Program-made: the position numbers and the translations under genes
In this document: positions 19,450 to 29,611 of the stretch, piece after piece
How positions within the stretch are numbered: the first letter of the stretch is position 1
How the letters are laid out: each line of letters begins with the position of its first letter
The notes under the pieces: model-generated
What the model was told of the DNA's origin: nothing
Databases searched by the model: none
What the model saw: the letters and a program-made list of their open reading frames with translations, nothing else
Assembly (NCBI GenBank): GCA_965204565.1
Contig: CBDBEU010000005.1
Coordinates: 372,001-436,000 of the forward strand
Direction of reading: 5' to 3'
Source of the DNA: CBDBEU01 sp965204565
GTDB taxonomy: Bacteria; Pseudomonadota; Alphaproteobacteria; Rhizobiales; TMED25
Length of the DNA stretch: 64,000 nucleotides

Positions 19450-20397
19450 ATGGCGAACCCGGCGGGTGAACCGGTTGACGGGCCTCTTCGGCTCGATTTC
19501 GATCGCCGCCTGAAGCTTGAGTTCCACGGTTGCGGAATCACCACCGACATGGCGCGTTCGGCTTGACGGACATGGCCGGCCATGAGCCTGTCGATCCGCG
19601 CACCGGCAAGAACGGCCGGCACGCGATGAGGGGATTGTTTCGCCGATCCGTCTTCGGCCGCCTCGGTGGCTATGAGGACGTAAACGACGCCGACCGCCCG
19701 GGACGCGATCCCGCGATGCGATGGATTGTCGACGGTCGCGCCGTAGCCGGGCAGGCCGTGTGCGCCGTCCGTATGGGGCGATTGGAGACAGAGTTCCCTG
19801 CCGGTGACGAAAACCTCCCCGCACCGGCCGATCTGTCGGGGCAACGGATTGACCGGGGGCACGCGCGGCATCCGCCCAGGGCCATCGTGCTCGACATGGA
19901 TTCCATGGCGATCAGGAAGGCACCGCTTGGAATGGGCACTTCGCCTGCACCTGCTGCCATCCGCTGTTTGTGTTCAACACCGGTGCGGCGATCCGGCAGT
20001 TCGGCGTTCTGCAACCCTCGGCATGACAGACATCGCCTGCAACATCCGCCGCCTGGTCCAACTCGGAGGCAGCGTCACCCCCTGATCTGATCACAGGACG
20101 TGTCCGTTCAATAGCAACCAGGAACGCTCTGAAAGCGGGGCAAGTCGCTGCATCCGAAACACAAGACCGGTTCAGATGACCACGCCGCGCCGAAATCAAA
20201 GAAAATCGAACGAACAAGCAGGATTGATAGAGGCTCTCACCTTCTGCGACCGGCGCGGCACGGCCGGGCAGCACATCGAGGAAGGCAGGAACGCGATTGT
20301 GCGCACCCGGCTGTCATGCCGGAGGTTCCGGAACATCGAGTGCCGCGCCGGCATCGGGCGTCACGCTTGGGCAACGGATGAGCTCTGCGAGAATTGA
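19450..20397 (+). pseudogene. IS1380-family transposase remnant B
   Basis: Starts with an IS1380 N-terminus at ATG 19450 (RLDFDRRLKLEFHGCGITTDM), then breaks frame. It continues with KNGRHAMRG, SVFGRLGGYEDVNDADR, MRWIVDGRAV, RHPPRAIVLDMDS and, after a deletion, IEEGRNAIVRTRLSCRRFR. The middle of the DDE core and the C-terminus are missing. It lies between the promoter region of the redox operon and the 3' end of dapD, with both neighbours intact. Confidence 0.78.
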
Positions 20398-20446
20398 CAA
20401 GGCATCCCAATCGCCCGAATTGCCATCCGCACTGCCGCCCACGCAG

Positions 20447-21280
20447 CTAGTCCCGCAGCAGATCGTTAATCGAGGTCTTGGCGCGTGTGCCCTCATCGAC
20501 GGTCTTGACAATCACCGCGCAATAGAGAGACGGCGCGCCGCTGGTGTTTTTACCGGCGGGCAGGGAGCCTGGAATCAGCACTGAATAGGGCGGTACCTGG
20601 CTAAGATGAACTTGGCCGGTATGGCGGTCGACGATCTTGGTCGATGCGCCGAGGAAAACCCCCATGGACAGCACCGAGCCTTCGCCGACGATCACACCTT
20701 CGGCCACTTCGGAACGTGCGCCGATAAAGCAATTGTCTTCAATGATCACCGGATTGGCCTGCAACGGTTCAAGCACGCCGCCAATGCCGGCACCGCCGGA
20801 AATGTGACAGTTCTTGCCGATCTGTGCACAGGAGCCGACCGTCGCCCAAGTATCGATCATGGTGCCGGAATCGACAAAGGCGCCAAGATTGACAAAGGAT
20901 GGCATCAGCACCACGCTTGGCGCGATAAAGGCGGAGTGTCGCACGATGCAATTGGGCACGGCGCGGAAACCGGCGTCGCGGAAGGCATCCTCACACCAGT
21001 TTTCAAATTTCGACGGCACCTTGTCCCACCAATGGGCTTGTCCCGGCCCACCCGAAATGGCGGTCATCTCATTCAGGCGAAATGACAACAAAACCGCCAT
21101 TTTCAACCATTGATTGATCACCCACTGGCCGTTCGCCTTTTCCGCCACGCGGGCTTTGCCGCTGTCGAGAAGGTCAAGAGCGGCGCTCACCGCCTCGCGC
21201 ACCGTTCCGGTGGTATCGGCATTGATGGTATCGCGGTCTTCGAATGCCGCTTCGATGATTGGTTTTAGATCGGCGGTCAT
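20447..21280 (-). CDS. dapD: 2,3,4,5-tetrahydropyridine-2,6-dicarboxylate N-succinyltransferase
   Basis: 277 residues, close to the usual alphaproteobacterial length. Catalyses succinyl transfer from succinyl-CoA to tetrahydrodipicolinate in lysine and diaminopimelate synthesis. The N-terminal helical domain leads into a left-handed beta helix of hexapeptide repeats (VLMPSFVNLGAFVDSGT, GGAGIGGVLEP, CFIGARSEVAEG), followed by the C-terminal segment LYCAVIVKTVDE. I chose ATG 21280 (MTADLKPIIEAAFEDRD), the family start; an upstream in-frame ATG would add 36 unrelated residues. Intact, as expected for an essential cell-wall gene. Confidence 0.95.
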   Translation of the reverse strand: MTADLKPIIEAAFEDRDTINADTTGTVREAVSAALDLLDSGKARVAEKANGQWVINQWLKMAVLLSFRLNEMTAISGGPGQAHWWDKVPSKFENWCEDAFRDAGFRAVPNCIVRHSAFIAPSVVLMPSFVNLGAFVDSGTMIDTWATVGSCAQIGKNCHISGGAGIGGVLEPLQANPVIIEDNCFIGARSEVAEGVIVGEGSVLSMGVFLGASTKIVDRHTGQVHLSQVPPYSVLIPGSLPAGKNTSGAPSLYCAVIVKTVDEGTRAKTSINDLLRD

Positions 21281-21329
21281 GACGGTCCATTTTTGAAACT
21301 GACGAAAGGGAACCGTCACCATAGCAGCC

Positions 21330-21394
21330 TCGAGCGAGCGCTCGAAAGCCCGTAAAGGGCACAACTCGACAGCCCGTAAAAGGCACAATAAGTC
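21330..21394. promoter_or_regulatory. Palindrome plus tandem 24-bp repeat upstream of dapD
   Basis: TCGAGCG-AG-CGCTCGA (21330-21345) is a perfect seven-base inverted repeat. Directly next to it are two imperfect 24-base direct repeats, 21347-21370 and 21371-21394, both starting AGCCCGTAAA and sharing GGCACAA. They lie 50-115 bases upstream of the dapD start and upstream of the divergent PAS gene, where operators or an RNA regulatory structure could sit. No known regulator is recognised. Confidence 0.4.
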
Positions 21395-21477
21395 GCTGGA
21401 GTTTTTCTTTTCGCCGGGTAATCAAGTCTTTAAGTGCAGGTGTCTATTCTTGTAGGCAGGTTGGCTGAGGCTGGGGA

Positions 21478-22626
21478 ATGACACGCGCGCTGGATAGCGA
21501 ACGGTCGGCAATCGACATTGGAGTCGATCCCGGTTGCGTAGTTGATAGATTCCCGGGGCTGGCTTGCATTGTCGATTCCGAGCGAATTCTGCTGATATCG
21601 AATGCCCATTGGCACAATCTGGGTTTCGTCGGTCCGGGCGACAGTTTCAGCTTGCCGGCCGAAATTTCAGCCGGCCTGCTCGCACTGTCCCATACCGCCC
21701 ATCCGCAAAGACTGCCGATCACCATTCCCGAGCCGCGCAATGGTGAGGCTTTTGTCATTCGATGTCATGCTTCTGCCATGCACTGTAGATGGCGGTGATG
21801 CAGCCTTGGTGCTTGGTATCGATCGCACCGCCAATGAGCTATTGCAGAGCGCGCTTGCCGAAGGCCGCGAATTCCACCGCAGCCTGGCGCTGTGCTCTGG
21901 CGACACGGTGTTCGAGTTCGACCATACCGGGCGATTTACCTATGTCGGTCCCAACGGATTCCTTGGCTATGCGGATTTTGAGCTTCACGGGCGCGAGATC
22001 CGCGGTTTGGTGAGCGAGCAGGGCACCCATGCAAGTGAGCTGATCTTCACCTCGCACCAGCCTGTCAGCGGTTCCGAGCTGTGTTCATTTCCCAGATCGG
22101 CGAGGAGCGGTGTTTCATTCTTTCAATGGTGCCCTTCTCCGGCCCCGAGGGTGAATGGGCGGGGCTTCGCTGTATCGGCAGCGAAGTTACCGGACAGCGT
22201 ATTCTCGAGACCGAAATCCGCAATACAAAGCAATCCCAACAGCGCATCGAGGCTGTTCTACACGCCATGCGTACCGAGGCCTGTCCCTCGACCATGATTG
22301 CGGCGGGCACTGCAACGCTTCTTGAATCGATCGATATTTCTGCGTGCATCGTGGTTCACGCCGATGAACATGGCTTCGATCGCATCGAGGCCTATGCCGA
22401 GGTCGAGGGCGGTCCAGCCCTACCCAGTTTCCCGACCATGGACAATCCTCATCTGCTCGATCTTTGCAGCCACATTTGCCGTCAGTCCGACGGCGCCCTC
22501 CGTATCGGCGAGATAGATGGTTATTCGGTCATGATCGCGCCCACCCGCTATGACGAGCGGATCAATGGTGCGGTGGGCTTGCTGCGCAGCACCAGCACAT
22601 TTGACCACGCTGAAGATGAGACCTAG
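21478..22626 (+). pseudogene. PAS-type sensor protein, frameshifted and 3'-truncated
   Basis: Starts at ATG 21478 after a purine-rich ribosome site, divergent from dapD. Reading in three consecutive frame segments (breaks near 21750 and 22080) gives a continuous signalling protein. It has a PAS-like domain (FEFDHTGRFTYVGPNGFLGY, then CFILSMVPF and AGLRCIGSEVTG), a linker helix and a GAF-like start (ESIDISACIVVHADEHG). It stops at TAG 22624-22626, 20 bases before an IS5 end, so any output domain (GGDEF or histidine kinase) has been lost. Signalling partner unknown. Confidence 0.65.
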
Positions 22627-22646
22627 GGTGAAAGCGATCGTCATTC

Positions 22647-23889
22647 GGACGCCCTGAACCCCCCTGGCTTTGAGCGTGTTGGCGTGATTCCGTGGGGATA
22701 TCAGCGACGGAGGGTACGATGGCTGCACAGCGCGGGTGGTTCGATCCGGATGAGCGCTACGCGGCGTTATCGAAGGCGGAGATCCGCCGGAGCGGCTTGC
22801 AGGGGTTATCGACTTCGAGCTCTTCCGGCCGGAGTTGGATGCGGCGCTTGATCGTTTCGATGGCAGGGAGGGAGGGCGCCCGCCGATGGACCCGGTCCTC
22901 ATGTTCAAGGTGCTGGTGATCCAGGCGCTCTACGGTCTGTCGGATGCGCGGACGGAGTTCCCAATCATGGACCGGCGCACCCTTGGCCGTTTCCTCGGCC
23001 TCGATGATGGCGCGCGGGCGCCGGACGAGACGACCATCCGGCGGTTCCGGGAAGCCCTGGCGCGGACCGGCGCGGTGGAGAAACTCTTCGCCCGGTTCGA
23101 CGCGCATCTTAAGGACGCCGGATATCTCGCCCGGATATCTCGCGATGGGCGGGCAGATCGTCGATGCCACCATCGTGGCGGCCCCGCGCCGGCGCATGAC
23201 CGATGCCGGGAAGGAGATCGTCAAGGGCGGGGGCATCCCGCCTGATTGGCAGGCCAATCCCCGGAAACCGGCGCAAAAGGATCGCGACGCGCGTTGGACG
23301 CTCAAGCGAGGGCGCAGGAAGACGCGCCCGGACGGGCACGGCGATGGGCGCAATCGCCACGCCGGTGTTCGGCTGCAAATCTCATATCAATGCCGACCGG
23401 CGCCACGGCTTCGTCCGGACATGGATCGTCACCGACGCCGCCCGGCATGACGGACGCGTAGCGGGCGGACACGACGTATCGGTCGCAGAACAACGAGAAG
23501 AAAATCGCCCGGGCCGGGCTGACCCCGAAGGTCCATTTCTGCCGCCCGCCCGGCAAGCCGATGCCCGTGCATCACGAGAGGGCCAATGCCGCAGGGTCGA
23601 AGGTCCGATCCGCGATCGAACATCCCTTCGCCGGGATGAAGGCACGAATGGGGCTCTTCATCCGCACCATCGGCATCGACCGGGTGAGGGCCAGGATCGG
23701 CATGGCCAACATCGCAGTCAACATGAAACGGCTCCTGTTCCGGGAGCGCAAAGGCGCCGTGGCATAGCCCGGCCCCGGCGAAACCGAATCCCGAACCACA
23801 ACCCAGGCAAAGGGCCGACCCGCATCGCGGCCGTAAATGCGCTCTCGTCACCCGATTCCAGGCAGCAGACAGGGGTCTGCAGGGTGTCC
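22647..23889 (+). mobile_element. IS5-family element copy 2, degenerate
   Basis: About 1.24 kb bounded by GGACGCCCTGAACCCC on the left and the imperfect inverse ending GGGGTCTGCAGGGTGTCC on the right. The transposase starts at ATG 22719 (MAAQRGWFDPDERYAAL) and shows IS5 signatures in three frames: GRPPMDPVLMFKVLVIQAL, LDDGARAPDETTIRRFREA, ARWTLKRGRRK, INADRRHGFVRTW and KVRSAIEHPFAGMK. At least four frame breaks and internal losses make it inactive. It is the more complete sister of the element at 10191-10972. No clear target duplication. Confidence 0.82.
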
Positions 23890-23961
23890 ATGTGGATGGG
23901 CAGACTGCAGCCGAAGGCTGCCAAGAAAGAAGTGGGCGGATAATTCTAATCGGCGCTACCG

Positions 23962-24816
23962 TTAGCCCAGTCCCATCTGCGCCAGCATTTGACGTGTCAA
24001 CGGGCTTGCCGCATCGCCGGGCAACTCGCCAATGGCGATGTGGTCGAGACCCGGCAATTCCATGTAACTGCTCTCGATGCCGGCTTGCTCGCACGCCCTG
24101 ACATAGGCCCGTGACAGCGCGATCCAGCCTTCCGGCTCACCGCCGCCAACGGCGACAATGAGGGGAAGCGCGCGTTTGGGCGGGAAGTGAATCGGGCTTA
24201 AGCGCCGCGCCATATCCTCATCGAGGCGAACATCCTCATTGACTGAAATGCGCAGCACCGGCGCGCAGTCCATGACGCCGGTAATCAGTGTCGCACCCTT
24301 GATCATGTCATCTGGAAGGCCCTCGCCCGCCCAGTCATGGGCGAGCGCCATGGCGGCGAGATGGCCTCCGGCGGAGTTGCCGGCGATGAACAGGCGCTCC
24401 GGATCTCCGCCCAACTCGGCGATATTGCGGTAGGTCCAGGCGATGGCGCGATTGGTCTGATCGACGATGGTGTCGAGGCTCACCTGCGGCACCAGATCGT
24501 AGTGCATGACGACGACAGTGGCGCCGGCATCGACAAACGGTGGTGCGATAAAGCTGTAGCCGTCCTTGTGTAGCGCCCGCCAATAGCCGCCATGGATGAA
24601 CAGCAGCACCGGCGCGCCGGGATTTGAGGTGTGGAACACGTCGAGGATTTGGTTGTCGCTGTCGCCATAGGAAATGTCGGCGGTGTGGCGATAGCGCGAT
24701 CTGATCTCGGCGGAGCGTCCGATCTGGGCGGTAATACGCGCGTCGATATTGGGGGTGCAGGCGCGCGGGTTGAAATACGCCTCGAACTGGTCTGCCGGCA
24801 GGCTCATATAGTCCAT
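23962..24816 (-). CDS. Alpha/beta hydrolase, arylformamidase (kynurenine formamidase)-like
   Basis: 284 residues with the AFMID/esterase pattern: HGGYW oxyanion motif, nucleophile elbow GNSAGG, and the His of GLDHIAI near the C-terminus. Cytoplasmic, no signal peptide. Formamidase is one possible activity; carboxylesterase or acetyl-hydrolase is equally possible because no tryptophan-degradation genes are beside it. It is divergent from the dienelactone hydrolase remnant. Intact. Confidence 0.82.
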   Translation of the reverse strand: MDYMSLPADQFEAYFNPRACTPNIDARITAQIGRSAEIRSRYRHTADISYGDSDNQILDVFHTSNPGAPVLLFIHGGYWRALHKDGYSFIAPPFVDAGATVVVMHYDLVPQVSLDTIVDQTNRAIAWTYRNIAELGGDPERLFIAGNSAGGHLAAMALAHDWAGEGLPDDMIKGATLITGVMDCAPVLRISVNEDVRLDEDMARRLSPIHFPPKRALPLIVAVGGGEPEGWIALSRAYVRACEQAGIESSYMELPGLDHIAIGELPGDAASPLTRQMLAQMGLG

Positions 24817-24982
24817 CTGAGTTCGGGCCTTTCTGTCTTCACATTTTGCTGATCACGATTGCGGGAAGCTTATGGCATTGTGCCATTCTTTCATTCTGGG
24901 AAGATCCCTCGTCAAGCGATGCTCGGAATTTGCACTGAAGCCGGCGTAATTTCAGCGCCGCAACTGCAAGGGAGACATGTTC

Positions 24983-25941
24983 ATGCGTAAGACGGCCAAA
25001 GATTTCGACCAGCGGGTTCTTGATCTATTCGATGGCTATGTTCACGGGCTGACCGACCGGCGGGAATTTCTCGACCGCGCGGCGAAATACACCGCAGCCG
25101 GGGTATCTGCCGTGGTCCTGCTCGACAGCCTGTCGCCGGATTATGCGCTGGCGGCACAGGTGGCCGAGGATGATGCTGGCATTTCAACCGCGCGTATCGA
25201 GTATGACTTGCCCAATGGCAACGGTACCATCCGTGCCTATCTGACAATGCCGGCCAATGCCACAGATCCGCTGCCGGGCGTTGTCGTGGTGCATGAAAAT
25301 CGCGGTCTTAACCCTTACATCGAAGACGTGGCGCGCCGGGTCGCGGCGGCGGGCTTCGTGGGGCTCGCACCGGACGGGCTGACGCCGCTTGGCGGCTATC
25401 CCGCACCGACGAGGAGGGCCGCGAGATGCAGCGCAAGATCGATCGGGGCCAAGCTGTTGCAGGATTTCTTTGCTGCGTTCGAGCATCTCAAAGGCCATGA
25501 CAGCACCACCAGCAAGGTTGGTGTGGTCGGCTTTTGCTATGGCGGCGGGGTGTGCAATGCCATGGCGGTCAATTATCCCGATTTGGCTGCCTCCGTACCG
25601 TTCTATGGCCGCCAAGCGGCGGCGGCGGACGTGCCGAAAAATCACGGCGCCGCTGCTGTTGCACTATGCCGGGCTCGATGAGCGCATCAATGCCGGCTGG
25701 CCGGACTATGAGGCCGCTCTCAAGGCCAATGGCGGATTACACCGCCCCCCATATCTACCCGGACGTCAATCATGGCTTTCACAACGATACGACGCCGCGC
25801 TATGACGAGGCGGCGGCAAGGCTTGCCTGGGAGCGCACCATCGCGTTCTTCAACCAGCATTTGAGGTTGAGACAAGGCGACCGCGAACGGAGCCTGGCTG
25901 GGCGTGAATGGCGATTGAAACTGTTGCGGCGGCAGTACTGA
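24983..25941 (+). pseudogene. Dienelactone hydrolase family protein, multiply frameshifted
   Basis: ATG 24983 is eight bases after GGAG. The N-terminus has a Tat-like RR motif (DRREFL) and a hydrophobic stretch ending at ALA, suggesting an exported precursor. DLH signatures follow: VVVHENRGLNPYIEDVARR, the Cys nucleophile in VVGFCYGGG, then HYAGLDERINAG and YPDVNHGFHNDTTPRY in other frames. Frame breaks occur near 25410, 25640 and 25735, so no complete product is made. The last frame overlaps the rhodanese gene start. Confidence 0.8.
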
Positions 25942-27461
25942 AACACTGGCTCTCGGATGGCGATGAGATTGCGCTTGTCGACGTCCGCGAGGGCGGTCCG
26001 TACGCCGACGGGCATCCGTTCATCGCGGGCTCCATTCCCTATAGCCGTTTTGAATTGCACATTGGTGCTCTGGCGCCGAGCCGGCATGTGCGCCTTGTTT
26101 TATGCGATGACGGCTCGGGCATCGCCGATCTGGCGGCACGGAGCGCTGAGGCACTGGGGGGTACACCCGCTCTTTGTGCTGGAAGGCGGCACGCCTGCGT
26201 GGCAGGCCGCGGGCTACACGCTCTATCAGGGCGTCAATGTGCCGAGCAAGACCTTTGGCGAGCTGATCGAGGAAGAGCGCGCAACGCCTCATATTTCGGC
26301 CGATCAACTAAAGGCAATGCAGGCGGCGGGTGAGGATCTGGTGATCGTCGATGGGCGCACTTTTTCCGAGTTCCAGCGCTATGCTATCCCCGGCGGTGTC
26401 AGCTGCATCAATGGCGAGATCGCGCTGCGCATCGATGACCTAGCGCCCGACCCGGCGACCAAAATCGTGGTCAATTGCGCCGGGCGCACGCGCTCGATCA
26501 TCGGCGCGCAAACGCTGATCGATCTCGGCATCGAAAACGAGGTGGTGGCGCTGGAAAACGGCACGCAAGGCTGGGTGCTGGCCGGGCACGAGCTTGAGAG
26601 GGGGGGCGAAACGGCGCCATGAACTGGCGCTGCCGCAAGAGCTTGAGCGCCGGCGGGCGCAGGCGCATGCCTGGGCTGAGGCAAGGGGGCGGGTTTTATC
26701 GATGCAGATGAGGTCACGGCCTGGCTCGGTGATCAGGCCCGCACTACGTATCTGTTCGATATCCGCTGCGATGAAGAACATGCTGCCGATGGGCCGCCGT
26801 GGATGACCCATGCGCCCGGGGGCCAGCTCATTCAGGCGATCGACCAATGGATGGCGGTGCGCAATGCGCGGGTGGTGGTGGCCGATGACGAGTTGGTGCG
26901 TGTGCCGATTGTGGCCGCGTGGCTGCGCGAGCTTGGCTTTGATGCGCATGTGCTGGCGGCCGGCCCGAACGGCAGGCGCCGGCATTGCCCAAACTCGCCG
27001 AGATTGATGCCGGGGCGCTGAAACAGCGGCTTGATGCGGGCGGTATCGCGATCTTCGATATGCGCCCGAGCACGGACTACCGCGCCGGCCATATCGCGCA
27101 AGCACAATGGACGATGCGGCCGTTGACCGCCTCGATGCCGCCCGATCCTGCGCGAAGCGTGGTGCTGATTGCCGATGAGGCGCGTCTTGCGGGCCTTGCG
27201 GCGATTGACCTTGGCGAAGCCGGGGCGAGCGATATCTCGTTCCATCGCGGCAACAGCGATGATTGGGCGGATGCGGGGCTTGAGATTGCCATCACGCCCG
27301 ATCTGCCGCCCGATTGTGCCGCGATAGATTTTGTGTTCTTCACCCATGGCCGCTGTGACGGAAACCCTGAAGCCTCGCGCCAATATCTCGCATGGGAGCT
27401 GGGATTGATCGGGCAACTCGATGAGGATGAGCGCGCGGTGTTCAATATCGCGCCGGCCTGA
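25908..27461 (+). pseudogene. Four-domain rhodanese-like sulfurtransferase, frameshifted
   Basis: Successive rhodanese folds can be read across frames: domain 1 (IALVDVREGGPYADGHPF, with Cys in VLCDDGSG), domain 2 (VIVDGRTFSEFQRYAIPG, Cys in VVNCAGRTRS), domain 3 (YLFDIRCDEEH, VVVADDE without a catalytic Cys) and domain 4 (AIFDMRPSTDYRAGHI, VVLIADEA without Cys). Frame breaks lie near 26155, 26620 and 26985. The intact ancestor would be a roughly 515-residue protein with two active-type and two inactive-type domains. Its start overlaps the broken dienelactone hydrolase, so both were probably one transcript. Confidence 0.78.
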
Positions 27462-27515
27462 AACCGGGACTGAGCCGCCCGTCGCAATCCGTGGGCCTTG
27501 TTCCAGCCTGCCTGC

Positions 27516-28478
27516 CTATGGCGTAATGCAATCCCTCAAGGCGTGGGCAAGACCGCGCATCATGTCGATATAAAGATCCGGATCGGGCTCGAATTTTGCG
27601 CCCAGCGGATCGAGCGTGCCGTATTCGACATTCAAGCCCTCGGAGACGATCTCAACCAGCCGCGGCTCGAACTGCGGTTCGGCAAAGATGCAGGTGCTTT
27701 CCAGCTTGCCGATTGCGCCGCGAATTTCCTGAATACGCCGTGCGCCCGGAGAAATTTCGGGGTTCAGCGTGATCGATCCGGCAGCATTCAGCCCAAAGCG
27801 GTGTTCGAAATACTGATAGGCATCGTGAAAGGTGATGTAGGGGCGGGATTTGACCGGCGCCAGAAGCCCCTCGATCTCGTTGGTCAGATCCGCAATTTTG
27901 CGCTCGAATGATTGTGCATTGGCCTGATAGTGCGCGGCGTTTTGGGGATCAGCCCTAGCCAGTGCCCGGGCTATTTCGCGCGTCATGGCAATGGCGTTTT
28001 GCGGATCGAGCCACAGATGCGGGTCGAACTTGGAGTCACCGTGGCCCTTGCCGTGATGATGTTCATCGCCATGTTCATCATGCTCATCGCTATCGGCCAG
28101 TTCGAATGAACCGCCCTCTCGCAATGCAAGCCGGGTGAGGCCGGGTGTATCAGCCAAGGTGACGATGACGGCGTCTGACGCCAAAGAGGCGAGTGGCACT
28201 GCAAGAAACGCTTCCATTTCGGGGCCGATCCAGAACACCAGATCAGCCTGTTGCAAAGCTTCGGCGTCAGACGGGCGCAGAGCATGGGAATGCGGCGAGC
28301 CGGCGCTGCGCACGATCAGGTGCGGTGATGCCTTGTCGCCGGTGATGGCAGCGACAAGCGCGTGCACCGGCTTGATGGAGGCGGTGATGGAAATTGCCTG
28401 CGCCGCCGCCGGCTTTGATGTGGCAAACCCCGCAGCCAGTGCCAAGCAGGCCACAAGAATTCTGATCATCTGTCGCAT
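27516..28478 (-). CDS. znuA: Zinc ABC transporter, periplasmic zinc-binding protein
   Basis: 320 residues with a signal peptide (about 1-26, cleaved after AAAQA). Cluster A-I solute-binding protein: metal-ligand His in HSHALRP, DPHLWLDPQ and FHDAYQYF, and the late acidic ligand region. A His/Asp-rich loop (DEHDEHGDEHHHGKGHGD) between the first and second ligand His is the hallmark of ZnuA rather than manganese-binding relatives. It captures Zn2+ in the periplasm for ZnuBC. Divergent from znuC, with a 270-base control region between. Intact. Confidence 0.93.
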   Translation of the reverse strand: MRQMIRILVACLALAAGFATSKPAAAQAISITASIKPVHALVAAITGDKASPHLIVRSAGSPHSHALRPSDAEALQQADLVFWIGPEMEAFLAVPLASLASDAVIVTLADTPGLTRLALREGGSFELADSDEHDEHGDEHHHGKGHGDSKFDPHLWLDPQNAIAMTREIARALARADPQNAAHYQANAQSFERKIADLTNEIEGLLAPVKSRPYITFHDAYQYFEHRFGLNAAGSITLNPEISPGARRIQEIRGAIGKLESTCIFAEPQFEPRLVEIVSEGLNVEYGTLDPLGAKFEPDPDLYIDMMRGLAHALRDCITP

Positions 28479-28531
28479 CGGTCCTTCTCCTATTATGACA
28501 TTACAAATAATTGGGATAGGTTAATGGCATC

Positions 28532-28549
28532 AAATATGATATAACAGAA
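28532..28549. promoter_or_regulatory. Candidate Zur operator between znuA and znuC
   Basis: The AT-rich stretch AAATATGATATAACAGAA (its complement includes TGTTATAT) resembles the TGTTATA/TATAACA halves of alphaproteobacterial Zur boxes and lies in the divergent znuA-znuC promoter region. A second AT-rich stretch (28491-28510) is closer to znuA. The match is partial, so this is a candidate only. Confidence 0.35.
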
Positions 28550-28750
28550 CGGTGCCGGGCCCGCAATATCGAATCGGACAAAGGGCCCTCTGAGTACGGG
28601 AAAATGGCGCAGACGCCCCGAGCAAAGACTGCAAGATCGGGAACAATGGCTCCAAGCCCCGGAAACAGGCGCCGACGCCCGGAAATGCTGAGCGATGACC
28701 TGTAACAAAGCCCTGCAACGAAATTTCGAAACAAGGACCCGCAGCATCCG

Positions 28751-29611
28751 ATGAACGATATCGCCGGACAAAACAACCCAACTACCGGGGGTGAGCGCGA
28801 GGTTCTGGTCTCACTTGCCGGTGCCGGTGCGCGGCAATCGGGGCACTGGCTGGTGCGTGGCGTCGACCTGTCGGTCAGGCACGGCGAGATTGTGACGCTG
28901 ATCGGACCTAATGGTTCGGGCAAGACGACCTCGGCCAAACTGGCGACCGGCCTCCTCGACCCAACCGAAGGCACGGTGCGGCGGGCGGACAATCTGAAAA
29001 TCGGCTATGTGCCGCAGAAACTCACCACTGACCACACCCTGCCGCTGACCGTGGGGCGATTGATGACGCTCGGCGCGCGCCAGGAGGTAGCAGCGGTGAT
29101 CGAGGCGCTTGAGGCGGTTGGCATTGCCGAACTTGCCGATGCGCAGGTGCGCCATCTGTCTGGCGGCGAGTTTCAGCGGGCGCTGGTCGCCCGCGCGCTG
29201 ATCAGGAAGCCTGATCTTCTGGTGCTTGATGAGCCGGTGCAGGGGGTCGACTTCACTGGCGAGCTGGCGCTTTACGATCTCATTCAAACGATCCGCTCAG
29301 ATCTTGGCTGCGGCATCTTGCTGATCTCCCATGACCTTCACGTGGTGATGGCGCAGACCGATACGGTGGTGTGCCTTAATGGCCATGTGTGCTGCACCGG
29401 CTCGCCAGAGGCGGTGGCCAGCAATCCCGAATATGAAAAGCTGTTTGGCCGGCGTGCGGTCGATGCGCTTGCCGTCTATCGCCATCACCATGACCACGTG
29501 CATTTGCCCGACGGCCGCATACGCCATGACGATGGCAGCATTACAGATGCCGAAGAGGCAGCCCATCCCAGTCATGAAGAGGCAGGCAGCGGGGGGCACC
29601 GCCATGCTTGA
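28751..29611 (+). CDS. znuC: Zinc ABC transporter, ATP-binding protein with His-rich tail
   Basis: 286 residues. Walker A GPNGSGKTT, signature LSGGE, Walker B LLVLDEP and the switch His in LLISHD. The ATPase domain is complete by about residue 235. The remaining roughly 50 residues are a His/Asp-rich extension (YRHHHDHVH, RIRHDD, PSHEEAGSGGHRHA) that could bind zinc on the cytoplasmic side. It energises Zn2+ import with ZnuB and ZnuA. znuB begins eight bases inside the 3' end, showing translational coupling. Confidence 0.93.
   Translation: MNDIAGQNNPTTGGEREVLVSLAGAGARQSGHWLVRGVDLSVRHGEIVTLIGPNGSGKTTSAKLATGLLDPTEGTVRRADNLKIGYVPQKLTTDHTLPLTVGRLMTLGARQEVAAVIEALEAVGIAELADAQVRHLSGGEFQRALVARALIRKPDLLVLDEPVQGVDFTGELALYDLIQTIRSDLGCGILLISHDLHVVMAQTDTVVCLNGHVCCTGSPEAVASNPEYEKLFGRRAVDALAVYRHHHDHVHLPDGRIRHDDGSITDAEEAAHPSHEEAGSGGHRHA

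Noticed and set aside
21347..21394. Possible CRISPR repeat because of two 24-base units
   Set aside because: The two units are directly adjacent with no spacer, and there are only two; no cas genes. No CRISPR array is visible anywhere in the window.
5250..24816. A kynurenine degradation pathway from the ACMSD-like and formamidase-like genes
   Set aside because: The two genes are 18 kb apart, no other pathway gene is present, and both families have many other substrates.
24983..27461. Programmed frameshifting as an explanation for the split dienelactone hydrolase and rhodanese frames
   Set aside because: There are three or more breaks per gene in different directions and no consistent slippery site, which is decay or sequence error rather than recoding.
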